Shown here piece by piece: positions 55,491-64,000 of a stretch of 64,000 nucleotides of DNA. A program made the translations under genes and the position numbers. The notes under the pieces are model-generated. The model was given only the letters and a program-made list of their open reading frames with translations. It was not told the DNA's origin and made no database searches. The DNA lies in the NCBI RefSeq assembly GCF_000754805.1, contig NZ_KN150731.1, positions 1,134,492 to 1,198,491 of the forward strand, given 5' to 3'. Source of the stretch: Yersinia frederiksenii ATCC 33641 (GTDB lineage: Bacteria; Pseudomonadota; Gammaproteobacteria; Enterobacterales; Enterobacteriaceae). The first letter of the stretch is position 1. Every line of letters starts with the position of its first letter.

Positions 55491-56039
55491 ATGGTGGAGC
55501 AAAATCCAGCAGCAGTCATCGAGTGGGTTGATATTGTTGATGAGCAAAATGAAGTTATTGCTCAATCCAGTCGTCAACAAATGCGAGCTCAACGACTACG
55601 CCATCGTGCTACTTATATTGTGGTGCACGATGGAATGGGCAAAATTCTGGTACAACGTCGTACTGAGAACAAAGATTTCTATCCCGGAAAACTGGACGCA
55701 ACAGCCGGTGGAGTGGTGCAAAGTGGTGAAAACTACCTTGAATCAGCTCGGCGCGAAGCGGAAGAAGAGTTAGGCATTGCAGGGGTGCCTTTTGCCGAAC
55801 ATGGTCAGTTTTACTTTGAAGAAGAGTGCTGCCGCGTGTGGGGTGCCTTGTTCAGCTGCGTCTCGCATGGCCCATTTGCATTACAGGCGGAAGAGATAGA
55901 TGAAGTTCGTTGGATGCTGCCGGAAGAAATTACCGCCCGCTGCGACGAGTTCACGCCAGACTCCCTAAAAGCCTTGTCGCTGTGGCTAACACGCAATAAT
56001 GAACAGGATTACGGAAAAATCACTCCGCGGGAAGATTAA
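55491..56039 (+). CDS. yfcD: Nudix hydrolase YfcD
   Basis: The product (about 182 residues) holds a full Nudix box, [20 protein letters not shown] followed by ELGI, and is nearly identical to E. coli YfcD in the core. Substrate unknown; the fold resembles isopentenyl-diphosphate isomerase-like Nudix proteins. I choose the ATG at 55491 ([16 protein letters not shown]) with AGAAGG 8 bases upstream; a TTG at 55443 would add 16 residues. Confidence 0.93.
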   Translation: MVEQNPAAVIEWVDIVDEQNEVIAQSSRQQMRAQRLRHRATYIVVHDGMGKILVQRRTENKDFYPGKLDATAGGVVQSGENYLESARREAEEELGIAGVPFAEHGQFYFEEECCRVWGALFSCVSHGPFALQAEEIDEVRWMLPEEITARCDEFTPDSLKALSLWLTRNNEQDYGKITPRED

Positions 56040-56055
56040 TCTACATCAGCCATAA

Positions 56056-56083
56056 AAAAAGCCCCTTACAGGGGCTTTTTCGT
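56056..56083. terminator. Bidirectional terminator between yfcD and the PTS operon
   Basis: AAAAAGCCCCT (56056-56066) and AGGGGCTTTTT (56070-56080) form a perfect stem with TAC as loop. A/T runs on both sides serve the convergent genes. Confidence 0.92.
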
Positions 56084-56103
56084 TCTAGCCTTTATCTTGC
56101 TGA

Positions 56104-57360
56104 TTATCGAACAATAATACCCAGCAAAATACCCAGAGCACCGAAGTCGGCATCGCTGAATGTGGTGTTGGCAAAACCAATATCGCCCAACACTGGCAAC
56201 AGGAACACTGGCAGGAAGGTAATTAATAAGCCTTGTGCGAATGCCCCCAGAATGGCACCACGACGTCCACCGGTCGCATTACCAAATACCCCAGCAGCAG
56301 CACCGACGAAGAAGTGAGGCACGACACCTGGGATAATGACCGTCATGTTCATTAAATACAGCGCGAACATCCCGATAAGACCTGCAGCAAAGCTGCTCAA
56401 GAAGCCAACTAATACGGCATTTGGCGCGTAAGGGAAGACGACCGGGCAATCCAGCGCGGGTTTAGCATTAGGAACTAATTTGTCTGAAATCCCTTTAAAT
56501 GCGGGCACGATCTCGGCAATAACCATACGCACACCTTGCAAGATGATGTACACACCTGCGGCGAAAGTAATGGATTGCATCAGTGAGAACATGAACCAGT
56601 TTTTGCCGCCGCTCAGGCTTTTCACAACTTCCGGCCCGGCAAACAGGCAGGTTACGATGAAAATGATACACATGGTAAAGGAGATAGCCACTGGTGTATC
56701 ACGCAAGAACAGCAGACTTTTCGGCACATTCATGTCTTCAGTCGAATGTTCTTTATTACCAAATTTACTGCCGATAAAACCGGCTAATACATAAGACAGG
56801 GTAGAGAAGTGGCCGATTGCCACGTCATCAGAACCGGTCACCTTTTTCATATAAGGGTGGGCGATGGCAGGGAAGAACACCATTGCAACCCCAACGACTA
56901 GTGAACCGATAACAATCAGTGTTACACCACTGACCCCGGCAGTTGCCAGAATAACGGCCACCATCATCGACATAAACAGAGTATGGTGCCCAGTCAGGAA
57001 AATAAATTTCCAAGGTGTAAAGCGAGCAATCAGAATATTGATAACCATAGCGAAGAACATAATCATCGCCATTTCTTTACCGAAACTCTTTTGTGCTACT
57101 GACACAATAGCTTCGTTATTTGGCACGACGCCCTGAATACCGAAAGCATGTTGGAAAATATTGGCGAAATCACCTAGAGATGACACTACCAAGCCAGCAC
57201 CGGCACCCAAAATCACAAAACCCATGATGGTTTTTACGGTGCCTTTGATACATTCCGTGACCGGTTTTTTCTGGGCAATCAGACCGATTAAAGCAATCAG
57301 ACCCACCAGCACCGCCGGTTCGGAGAGAACATCACTCATTAAAAAGCGAAAGAAATCCAT
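56104..57360 (-). CDS. PTS ascorbate-family IIC permease (UlaA-like)
   Basis: The 418-residue integral membrane protein has many hydrophobic helices. Typical UlaA-family segments are GTVKTIMGFVILGAGAGLVV, FFAMVINILIARFTPWKFIF and TGHHTLFMSMM. It is the channel of a three-component sugar PTS with the IIB and IIA genes just upstream. The family includes ascorbate carriers, but none of the ula catabolic genes are here, so the substrate stays open. In E. coli this position between yfcD and pta is held by yfcC. Confidence 0.88.
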   Translation of the reverse strand: MDFFRFLMSDVLSEPAVLVGLIALIGLIAQKKPVTECIKGTVKTIMGFVILGAGAGLVVSSLGDFANIFQHAFGIQGVVPNNEAIVSVAQKSFGKEMAMIMFFAMVINILIARFTPWKFIFLTGHHTLFMSMMVAVILATAGVSGVTLIVIGSLVVGVAMVFFPAIAHPYMKKVTGSDDVAIGHFSTLSYVLAGFIGSKFGNKEHSTEDMNVPKSLLFLRDTPVAISFTMCIIFIVTCLFAGPEVVKSLSGGKNWFMFSLMQSITFAAGVYIILQGVRMVIAEIVPAFKGISDKLVPNAKPALDCPVVFPYAPNAVLVGFLSSFAAGLIGMFALYLMNMTVIIPGVVPHFFVGAAAGVFGNATGGRRGAILGAFAQGLLITFLPVFLLPVLGDIGFANTTFSDADFGALGILLGIIVR

Positions 57361-57372
57361 GCCAGCCTCCGG

Positions 57373-57660
57373 TTACAAAGCGCCTAATTCGGTTAATGCC
57401 ACAGATAAACGCTCTTTCATGGCTTTTTTATCGATCATGTTATCCAGAGCAACAATTTTGCCACCGACAGCCTGAGCAATTAACTGCTCAGCAATATCTT
57501 TGGTGCCGATGAAAATATCACTCGGCGTTCCTTTGGCTGAGCCCAGGTCAACATGATCAACCTCGGCACTGACTGCCAATTCTTTCAGAATATTTTTGAT
57601 GCTGATTTCCATCATCAGGCTGGTGCCTAAACCATTACCGCAAACCACTGTAATTTTCAT
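57373..57660 (-). CDS. PTS ascorbate-family IIB component
   Basis: The 95-residue IIB has the phospho-cysteine Cys7 in VVCGNGLGTSLMME. It lies 12 bases from the IIC gene and 42 from the IIA gene. It belongs to the UlaB/SgaB-like group by motif and size. Confidence 0.9.
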   Translation of the reverse strand: MKITVVCGNGLGTSLMMEISIKNILKELAVSAEVDHVDLGSAKGTPSDIFIGTKDIAEQLIAQAVGGKIVALDNMIDKKAMKERLSVALTELGAL

Positions 57661-57702
57661 TTTCTTTCCCCTTAAAATTATTATCCAAACCTAATGTGGT
57701 GA

Positions 57703-58146
57703 TTAATAACGCGCAATAACGGACAAAATATCCTGCTGCGTTTTGGCATTAAGTAAGGCGGTCACATCTGTATCGTTATCGAACAACTGCGCGAGTTGAG
57801 AAATAGCCTCGATATGGCTGGTACTGTCTGTCGCGCTCAACACTATGAGCAGTTTTACCGGATCGTTACCTTCTGCATTGAAAGTGACGCCCTCGGTGAT
57901 GACGGTTAATGCCAGAGAGAGTTTATTCGCCCCTTCTTCTGGACGGGCATGCGGCATGGCAATCCCCGGCCCGACAACGTAGTAAGGGCCAATGGCCTCA
58001 TGGGAGCGATAAATCGCCTCGACATAACGAGGTTCAATCGAGCCATTATCAATTAATGGCTGGCATGAAATCGCGATGGCATCACGCCAATCTTTTGCAT
58101 GGCCGACCACCTGAATGACGTCTGGCGTTAACAGTGTTTTTAACAT
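57703..58146 (-). CDS. PTS IIA component (fructose/mannitol/ascorbate type)
   Basis: The product (about 147 residues) has the type-2 IIA phospho-histidine motif GPGIAMPHARPEEG near residue 62 and the C-terminal HIEAISQLAQLF. The ATG at 58146 gives MLKTLLTPDVIQVV; a TTG at 58164 adds six residues. It is the first gene of the PTS operon and lies next to the operator cluster at 58224-58271. Confidence 0.88.
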   Translation of the reverse strand: MLKTLLTPDVIQVVGHAKDWRDAIAISCQPLIDNGSIEPRYVEAIYRSHEAIGPYYVVGPGIAMPHARPEEGANKLSLALTVITEGVTFNAEGNDPVKLLIVLSATDSTSHIEAISQLAQLFDNDTDVTALLNAKTQQDILSVIARY

Positions 58147-58223
58147 GATATTTATGACTCCCAATGACTGTTAACAGGAGAGTAGATAGTTATCACTGCT
58201 ATTAATGTGATGAATATCTCAAT

Positions 58224-58271
58224 TGATAGCGCTACCTGATAGCGCTATCAAATTTTGTGATAGCGCTATCA
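58224..58271. promoter_or_regulatory. Three tandem LacI-type operators
   Basis: TGATAGCGCTATCA, a perfect 14-base palindrome, occurs at 58237-58250 and 58258-58271, 21 bases apart (two helical turns). A degenerate copy, TGATAGCGCTACC, starts at 58224, abutting the first. They lie between the PTS IIA gene and the divergent LacI-type gene, and are the likely operators for both. Confidence 0.88.
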
Positions 58272-58395
58272 TTTGTCGCACTATGGGCTTTGGCTATCTA
58301 GGAATAAGCCATATACAATGCAATGTATTGTCGGGGCCAATACGGAATGGCTGGTTGCTATAAGACAAGAAATTTTAATCAGGCAGGAAATCAGC

Positions 58396-59427
58396 ATGGA
58401 AAAAACGCGCAAGCGTCGTAATACCGGGCGAGTCACTCTATCGGATGTGGCGAACTATGCCGGGGTAGGCTCGATGACTGTTTCCAGAGCGCTGCGAACG
58501 CCGGAGCAGGTTTCAGATAAATTACGTGAGAAAATAGAACAAGCGGTTGAAACTCTTGGCTATATTCCTAACCGTGCTGCTGGGGCATTAGCATCAGGCC
58601 ACAGTGATACCGTCGCTGTTTTAATTCCGTCATTAACGGATAAAGCCAGTTCCCGATTTATGCAGGCGCTGCAACAGATTCTGAATAAAAATGAGTTTCA
58701 GCTATTACTTGGTTGCCACGAATATAATCAGCGCAAAGAAGCTGAAATATTGATGACCTTGTTACAGAGTAATCCGGCCGCTGTGGTGATATTTGGCTCA
58801 CAACTGGCGGATAAAACTTATCAACTGCTTGAGCGGGCGAATATCCCAACGGTTAACGTGGTGGGTTCTTATTTCAAAGGGGCGAAAATTACCCTTGAGG
58901 CGGCTTTCTTTGAGTCAGCCTATGAACTGAGCCGTCATTTGCTGGAGCGGGGTTACCATAATATTGGTTTTATCGGCGCTCATATGGATAACCGTTTGCA
59001 GCGTCAGCAATTAAATGGTTGGCATAAAGCCATGTTAGAGCACTACAAAAATGGCGATCAAACTGTCACAACGCCGGAGAGTGCCAGTTTACAGTTTGGT
59101 CGTTATGCTCTGACAGAAATACTCCAGCGCCAACCTGAATTGGATGCAGTGATATGTAGCCATGAAGATATTGCTCTTGGCGTGTTATTTGAGTGCCAAC
59201 GACGGCTATTGAAAATCCCTAGCGGAATTGCCGTGGCCTGTTTAGACGGTTCTGACAGTTGCGACCAAACTTATCCCACGCTGACATCGATGCGAATTGA
59301 CTATAAAAAGATGGGGAAAGAAGCCGGTAAAATGCTGATTAATATGCTAGATAATGACGACGGCGAGGAAGATGAACCTCTGAGTCAGAGTTTTAGCTAT
59401 AAGTTCGAACCACGGCAAAGTACCTGA
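58396..59427 (+). CDS. LacI-family regulator (GntR/IdnR-like) of the PTS operon
   Basis: The product (about 343 residues) has a LacI helix-turn-helix (VTLSDVANYAGVGSMTVSRA) preceded by a basic tail (MEKTRKRRNTGR), the hinge YIPNRAAGALASG, and a sugar-binding-protein-like effector domain. The ATG at 58396 has AGGAAA upstream; a frame opening at 58273 would run into the operators and is not used. Operator form and protein are of the gluconate-repressor type. It should control the divergent three-gene PTS. Confidence 0.9.
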   Translation: MEKTRKRRNTGRVTLSDVANYAGVGSMTVSRALRTPEQVSDKLREKIEQAVETLGYIPNRAAGALASGHSDTVAVLIPSLTDKASSRFMQALQQILNKNEFQLLLGCHEYNQRKEAEILMTLLQSNPAAVVIFGSQLADKTYQLLERANIPTVNVVGSYFKGAKITLEAAFFESAYELSRHLLERGYHNIGFIGAHMDNRLQRQQLNGWHKAMLEHYKNGDQTVTTPESASLQFGRYALTEILQRQPELDAVICSHEDIALGVLFECQRRLLKIPSGIAVACLDGSDSCDQTYPTLTSMRIDYKKMGKEAGKMLINMLDNDDGEEDEPLSQSFSYKFEPRQST

Positions 59428-59460
59428 CAGCATCAGTCGACGGTATAAATAACTAAACAA

Positions 59461-59490
59461 AAACGCCAGCACGAGGCTGGCGTTTGTATA
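59461..59490. terminator. Terminator between LacI gene and pta
   Basis: AAACGCCAGC (59461-59470) pairs perfectly with GCTGGCGTTT (59476-59485) around ACGAG. The T run is better on the minus strand, so it mainly ends pta and may also stop the LacI transcript. Confidence 0.88.
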
Positions 59491-59506
59491 CGGCTTAACC
59501 GGAAGA

Positions 59507-61654
59507 TTAAGACGCGTCAGCTTGTGCTGACTGAATTGCGGTCAGTGCTACGGTATAGACGATATCGTCAACCAGCGCACCACGGGACAAGTCGTTAACT
59601 GGCTTACGCATGCCTTGCAGCATCGGCCCGATAGAGATCAGGTCGGCAGAACGCTGTACCGCTTTATAGGTGGTGTTACCGGTGTTCAAGTCAGGGAAGA
59701 TGAACACGGTCGCTTTACCTGCAACTGGCGAGTTAGGCGCTTTGGATTTTGCCACGTCAGCCATGATTGCCGCATCATACTGTAATGGGCCATCGATGAT
59801 CAGATCTGGGCGTTTCTCTTGAGCCAAGCGAGTAGCTTCGCGAACTTTTTCTACATCGCTACCTGCACCAGAATTACCAGTGGAGTAAGAGATCATCGCA
59901 ACACGCGGTTCAATACCGAATGCCGCAGCAGAATCAGCAGACTGGATAGCAATTTCTGACAGTTGTTCCGCGGTTGGATCTGGGTTAATCGCGCAGTCAC
60001 CATAAACCAGAACTTGGTCAGGCAGCAGCATGAAGAACACAGAAGAAACCAGTGAACTGCCCGGTGCGGTTTTGATCAACTGCAACGGTGGGCGGATAGT
60101 GTTTGCGGTGGTATGAACGGCGCCGGATACCAGACCGTCAACTTCGCCTTTCTCCAGCATCAATGTGCCGAGAACCACGTTATCTTCCAACTGCTCACGC
60201 GCCACCACTTCGGTCATGCCTTTGCTCTTACGCAGCTCAACCAGACGTGGAACATATTGCTCACGCACTGCAACCGGATCGATGATTTCAACACCTTTAC
60301 CCAGCTCAACACCTTGAGCCGCGGCAACACGCTGGATCTCTTCTGGGTTACCTAACAACACACAAGTCGCGATGCCGCGTTCTGCACAGATAGAGGCGGC
60401 TTTCACTGTACGTGGTTCGTCACCTTCTGGCAGTACGATACGTTTGCCAGCTTTACGTGCCAGCTCAGTCAGCTCATAACGGAATGCAGGTGGAGACAGG
60501 CGACGTGAGCGTTCAGAAGTTGCGGTCAGAGAATCAATCCACTCGCTGTTGATATGGCTGGCAACATAGTTTTGCAGCTTCTCAACACGCTCATGGTCAT
60601 CAGCTGGCACTTCCAGGTTGAAGCTTTGCAGGCTCAAAGAGGTCTGCCAAGTGTTGGTATCAACCATAAAGACCGGCAGACCAGTTTGGAAAGCGCGTTC
60701 ACACAGACGTTTGATAGGCTCGTCAATGGCATAGCCACCGGTCAGTAGGATAGCGCCGATCTCAACGCCATTCATCGCTGCCAGGCAGGCAGAAACCAAC
60801 ACATCTGGGCGGTCTGCAGAGGTTACTAGCAGAGAACCCGGACGGAAGTGTTCCAGCATGTGTGGGATGCTACGGGCACAGAAAGTCACAGATTTAACGC
60901 GGCGAGTGTTGATGTCACCTTCGTTAATAATGCGCGCATTCAGGTGCTTGCACATGTCGATTGCGCGGGTTGCAATCAGTTCGAAGCTCCAAGGCACACA
61001 GCCCAGAACAGGCAGCGGGCTGTTGGCAAACAGCTGTTTTGGATCGATTTTTGCGACGCTAGCCTTGGTGGAATCATCAAAGATTTCAGACAGGTCAGGG
61101 CGGGTACGACCTTGCTCATCAACCGGGGCATTCAGTTTGTTAATGATAACGCCGGTGATGTTTTTGTTTTTGCTGCCACCGAAGCTGGAACGAGCCAGTT
61201 CGATTCGCTCTTTCAACTGATCCGGTGAATCATTACCCAGTGAAATCACAAACACGATTTCAGCATTCAGGGTTTTGGCGATTTCATAGTTCAGTGCATT
61301 GGCAAACTGATGTTTGCGGGTTGGCACTAAACCTTCAACCAGAACCACTTCGGCGTCTTTGGTGTTTTCGTGATAACGAGCAACAATTTCTTCCATCAAT
61401 ACATCTTGCTGGTTAGAACTTAGCAAGGCTTCCACATGATTCATATTCAGTGGTTCAGCAGCAGTGATGCTGGAGTTTGCACGAATGATGGTGGTAGTTT
61501 GGTCAGGAGCATCGTTACCAGCGCGTGGCTGTGCGATTGGCTTGTATACGCTAAGGCGTACACCTTTTTGCTCCATAGAGCGGATGACACCCAAGCTGAC
61601 GCTGGTTAAACCAACGCTGGTGCCGGTAGGGATCAACATTATTGTACGGGACAC
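59507..61654 (-). CDS. pta: Phosphate acetyltransferase
   Basis: The 715-residue enterobacterial long-form Pta has three parts. An N-terminal BioD-like P-loop domain has [17 protein letters not shown] near residue 6. A DRTGG regulatory domain spans about 220-335. The C-terminal catalytic domain has [47 protein letters not shown]. It interconverts acetyl-CoA and acetyl phosphate. It is downstream of ackA with a hairpin between the two. Confidence 0.98.
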   Translation of the reverse strand: MSRTIMLIPTGTSVGLTSVSLGVIRSMEQKGVRLSVYKPIAQPRAGNDAPDQTTTIIRANSSITAAEPLNMNHVEALLSSNQQDVLMEEIVARYHENTKDAEVVLVEGLVPTRKHQFANALNYEIAKTLNAEIVFVISLGNDSPDQLKERIELARSSFGGSKNKNITGVIINKLNAPVDEQGRTRPDLSEIFDDSTKASVAKIDPKQLFANSPLPVLGCVPWSFELIATRAIDMCKHLNARIINEGDINTRRVKSVTFCARSIPHMLEHFRPGSLLVTSADRPDVLVSACLAAMNGVEIGAILLTGGYAIDEPIKRLCERAFQTGLPVFMVDTNTWQTSLSLQSFNLEVPADDHERVEKLQNYVASHINSEWIDSLTATSERSRRLSPPAFRYELTELARKAGKRIVLPEGDEPRTVKAASICAERGIATCVLLGNPEEIQRVAAAQGVELGKGVEIIDPVAVREQYVPRLVELRKSKGMTEVVAREQLEDNVVLGTLMLEKGEVDGLVSGAVHTTANTIRPPLQLIKTAPGSSLVSSVFFMLLPDQVLVYGDCAINPDPTAEQLSEIAIQSADSAAAFGIEPRVAMISYSTGNSGAGSDVEKVREATRLAQEKRPDLIIDGPLQYDAAIMADVAKSKAPNSPVAGKATVFIFPDLNTGNTTYKAVQRSADLISIGPMLQGMRKPVNDLSRGALVDDIVYTVALTAIQSAQADAS

Positions 61655-61695
61655 GGCTAAACCTCTTTTAACGGTTGCTCGTTAGTCAAAAGTAG

Positions 61696-61719
61696 CACCG
61701 CAGCCAGAGGGCTGCGGTG
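61696..61719 (-). terminator. Hairpin between ackA and pta
   Basis: CACCGCAGCC (61696-61705) pairs perfectly with GGCTGCGGTG (61710-61719) around AGAG. It lies in the 75-base gap and has no T run, so it is more likely an mRNA-stability or partial attenuation element than a full stop. Confidence 0.65.
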
Positions 61720-61729
61720 TTGAGAATAC

Positions 61730-62932
61730 TTACGCAGTCAGACGAGAGGCGTCTTGCGCGATGACCAGCTCTTCGTTGGTCGGGATAACCAGAGCTAGAC
61801 GGCTGCTATCTTTGGTGATGGTGCCAGACTTGCCGAAGCGAGCTGCCATATTGCGTTCGTGGTCAATTTCAAAGCCCAGCAGAGCCAGTTTGTTTAACGT
61901 CAGTTCACGCACCATAGCGGCATTCTCACCGATACCGCCAGTGAAGACGACTGCATCCAAACGACCATCCATCAATGCAGCGTAGGCACCGATATATTTA
62001 GCCAGGCGGTGACAGAACACATCCATAGCGCGGCGTGCATCTGCTTTGGTTTCATAATTATCTTCAACATAACGGCAGTCACTGGTCACTTCAGTCAAGC
62101 CCAACAAGCCAGATTCTTTGGTCAGCAACTTGTTGATTTGATCAACGCTCATCCCCATTGAATCATGCAGGTGGAAAATGATTGCAGGGTCAATATCACC
62201 ACTACGGGTACCCATGACCAGACCTTCCAGTGGCGTCAGGCCCATAGAAGTATCAACACATTTACCGTTACGCACTGCAGTGACTGAGCCACCATTGCCC
62301 AAGTGGCAAGTGATTACGTTCAGTTCTTCCAGTGGCTTGTTCAGAATTTTAGCGGCTTCCTGGCTCACATAGAAGTGGCTGGTACCGTGTGCGCCATAGC
62401 GACGGATACCGTGATCTTTGTATAAGCTGTACGGCAGGGCGTAGAGATAAGACTCTTCCGGCATGGTCTGGTGGAAGGCAGTATCAAAGACTGCGACATT
62501 TTTATCAGCCAGATTTGGGAAGGATTTCAATGCTTCAGCGATACCGATCAGGTGAGCAGGGTTATGCAGTGGTGCAAACGGGATGGAATCTTTGATACCC
62601 TGAATAACTTCGTCGGTAACGATAGCTGATGCAGTGAATTTCTCGCCGCCATGAACAATGCGGTGACCGATCGCGGTCAGTTGAGCGGAAAGCTCTGGTT
62701 TTTGTGCCAGAATAGTATTAACGATGTAATGTAGTGCTTCGCTGTGTGCTGCACCAGCACCCAATGCGGCTTCGTGTTTACCGCCATCCATTTTCCATTT
62801 GAGGCGAGCCTCTGGCAGGTGGAAGCATTCGGCTAAACCAGAGAGATGTTCTTCACCGTTGGTTGCGTCGATGATTGCGAATTTCAGGGAAGAGCTACCG
62901 CAGTTAAGAACCAGTACTAGCTTACTCGACAT
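61730..62932 (-). CDS. ackA: Acetate kinase
   Basis: The 400-residue sugar-kinase-fold enzyme makes ATP and acetate from acetyl phosphate and ADP. N-terminal signature [16 protein letters not shown], second signature [14 protein letters not shown], and the phosphate-binding [16 protein letters not shown] are present. ackA-pta order is as in other enterobacteria, and acetyl phosphate from this pair also feeds protein acetylation and response regulators. Confidence 0.98.
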   Translation of the reverse strand: MSSKLVLVLNCGSSSLKFAIIDATNGEEHLSGLAECFHLPEARLKWKMDGGKHEAALGAGAAHSEALHYIVNTILAQKPELSAQLTAIGHRIVHGGEKFTASAIVTDEVIQGIKDSIPFAPLHNPAHLIGIAEALKSFPNLADKNVAVFDTAFHQTMPEESYLYALPYSLYKDHGIRRYGAHGTSHFYVSQEAAKILNKPLEELNVITCHLGNGGSVTAVRNGKCVDTSMGLTPLEGLVMGTRSGDIDPAIIFHLHDSMGMSVDQINKLLTKESGLLGLTEVTSDCRYVEDNYETKADARRAMDVFCHRLAKYIGAYAALMDGRLDAVVFTGGIGENAAMVRELTLNKLALLGFEIDHERNMAARFGKSGTITKDSSRLALVIPTNEELVIAQDASRLTA

Positions 62933-63352
62933 GGAAGTACCTATTTATAGTCGTGTTCAACATCTGTTTTTTTGCATGAACGATACAGTAGTGCATCGGG
63001 AGTACAAAACAGCGAAAAACACGTGGTTAATAAAACGTCAATCTGTCCAAAAGCGTAGCGCATATTGGCGTCGACATTAATGATTAACATCATGCGTCAG
63101 CAAAAAAGGCATGATGATGAAAAAATCGCTGATAAAACGTTAATGCCTGGTGGTAAAAACCTGTGCGATTTAACAAAATTGATTTAAATGCTGCGAAAAG
63201 TTGACATATTTAGCGTCATCTTCTAGCGGCCTAAAGGCCGGACTAGGATACCGATAGCGTCGGCTAAAAACAAAATATATTTAACAGACTAATTTTTAGT
63301 TTGTGAATTACAAAAAAAATTTTAATTTTTGCTTGTGAAGTTGAGGTGAGCC
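62933..63352. other. Divergent promoter region of ackA and yfbV
   Basis: About 420 bases without a gene. CATCATGC (63088-63095) and GCATGATG (63109-63116) form an 8-bp stem around 13 bases. CTAGCGGCCTAAAGGCCGGACTAG at 63223-63246 is another near-symmetrical structure. I do not see a clear FNR, ArcA or CRP site. Confidence 0.45.
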
Positions 63353-63808
63353 ATGACAACAAAACCTTCTGATACCGTAAGCTGGTTTCAGGTACTCCAG
63401 CGTGGTCAGCACTATATGAAGACCTGGCCTGCTGACAAACGCCTGGCTCCGGTGTTTCCGGAGAATCGTGTGTCAACCGCCACTCGTTTTGGTATCCGCT
63501 TTATGCCTCCGCTGGCCATTTTCACGTTGACCTGGCAGATAGCGCTGGGGGGCCAATTAGGTCCTGCGATTGCCACTGCCCTGTTTGCCTGCGGCTTGCC
63601 GCTGCAAGGGTTATGGTGGTTGGGTAAACGCGCAATTACGCCGTTACCGCCAACATTATTACAATGGTTCCACGAGGTGCGTAACAAGTTGGCAGAAGCG
63701 GGGCAGGCGGTTGCACCGATTGAGCAGACGCCAACTTACCAGTCACTTGCCGATTTGCTAAAACGCGCCTTTAAACAGTTGGATAAAACGTTTCTTGATG
63801 ACTTGTAG
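63353..63808 (+). CDS. yfbV: UPF0208 membrane protein YfbV
   Basis: The 151-residue product matches YfbV: an N-terminal soluble part ([20 protein letters not shown]), two central membrane segments ([38 protein letters not shown]), and a C-terminal helical tail. It is linked in E. coli to chromosome-domain organisation near ter, by report only. It is divergent from ackA as in E. coli. Confidence 0.92.
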   Translation: MTTKPSDTVSWFQVLQRGQHYMKTWPADKRLAPVFPENRVSTATRFGIRFMPPLAIFTLTWQIALGGQLGPAIATALFACGLPLQGLWWLGKRAITPLPPTLLQWFHEVRNKLAEAGQAVAPIEQTPTYQSLADLLKRAFKQLDKTFLDDL

Positions 63809-63835
63809 CCCTTGTTGAGGGCTGCTGCTCTTTTT
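63807..63835 (+). terminator. Probable terminator after yfbV
   Basis: AGCCCT (63807-63812) pairs with AGGGCT (63818-63823) around TGTTG. CTTTTT follows at 63830-63835, a few bases after the stem. Confidence 0.55.
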
Positions 63836-63988
63836 GATGCCTACAGTGGCGTTGCCGAAGAACAGATACCGGGGCTTGGTATGCTGCCGGGGTTTCTTAT
63901 GCATCGATTAACAGCAGCGCAAAATCCCCTGTCAAATCAAAGTATGACCCAACTCTGTATGCGATGATTTCCTCATTATTTATGTTTT

Positions 63989-64000
63989 AGGAGTTTAGTG
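63989..64000 (+). other. Possible start of the next gene (yfbU?)
   Basis: AGGAG at 63989-63993 lies 4 bases before GTG at 63998-64000, the last codon in the window. In E. coli yfbU follows yfbV, so this may be its start. No coding residues can be checked. Confidence 0.3.

Noticed and set aside
58273-58395. Upstream extension of the LacI-type regulator
   Set aside because: It has no homology, touches the operator at 58258-58271, and the ATG at 58396 has the better ribosome site and family-like N-terminus.
62799-63080. 93-codon plus-strand frame over the ackA start
   Set aside because: Mostly antisense to ackA and runs into its promoter; no ribosome site or homology.
1-64000. tRNA, rRNA, CRISPR, transposase or integrase
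   Set aside because: None recognised on reading either strand; the accessory blocks have no visible mobility genes.

Overview
The window is chromosomal DNA of an enterobacterium, almost certainly a Yersinia of the Y. enterocolitica species group. Three things point there. The core genes are close to their E. coli/Yersinia orthologues and keep E. coli minute-50 to 53 neighbours (fadJ-sixA-smrB-prmB-aroC-mepA-yfcA-epmC-yfcL-mnmC-fabB; flk; pdxB-usg-truA-dedA-accD-folC-dedD-cvpA-purF-ubiX-hisJQMP; yfcH; yfcE-yfcD; pta-ackA-yfbV). ERIC-type intergenic repeats are present. The accessory inserts are of the kind that vary between Yersinia species. I recognise no tRNA, rRNA, CRISPR array, insertion sequence or prophage gene.

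Layout. 1-10,480 is core: fatty-acid oxidation and synthesis, phosphohistidine phosphatase, ribosome rescue, chorismate synthesis, murein hydrolysis and tRNA modification. 10,829-21,924 is accessory, lying between fabB and flk: a PAS-GGDEF diguanylate cyclase, an aspartate/glutamate racemase, a complete lactose/cellobiose-type PTS operon (IIB, IIC, 6-phospho-beta-glucosidase, IIA, LamB-like porin) divergent from its LacI regulator across an operator-rich gap, then glucose-1-phosphatase and a YbiR-type anion transporter. 23,421-32,061 is a second accessory block between flk and pdxB: the copper/redox operon scsABCD, a decayed invasin/intimin-type adhesin fragment, a MocR regulator divergent from an EamA transporter, and another EamA transporter divergent from an AraC-type regulator.

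32,148-45,861 is core again (vitamin B6, pseudouridine, malonyl-CoA, folate, septal SPOR protein, purine entry step, prenyl-FMN, histidine/basic amino acid ABC transporter). 46,069-52,401 is a single AT-rich gene for a 2110-residue protein inserted between hisP and yfcH. It carries a Cys/His/Asp arrangement like YopT-type (C58) cysteine proteases at the N terminus, a hydrophobic, pore-like middle, and RTX-type glycine/aspartate repeats near the C terminus. This is the most interesting object here: a probable large modular toxin with no secretion or activation genes beside it. 52,479-63,808 returns to core genes, interrupted by an EAL-domain protein and a three-gene ascorbate-type PTS with its own LacI regulator and three tandem operators.

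Regulation can be read from sequence in several places: FadR/FabR sites before fabB, LacI- and CRP-like sites in the cellobiose gap, a PurR box before cvpA-purF, a sigma-54 promoter with NtrC-like sites before hisJ, a Fur-like box before scsA, repeats before the MocR gene, and a PHO-box-like site before agp. All identifications are from sequence reading and memory of the families; no database search was run.
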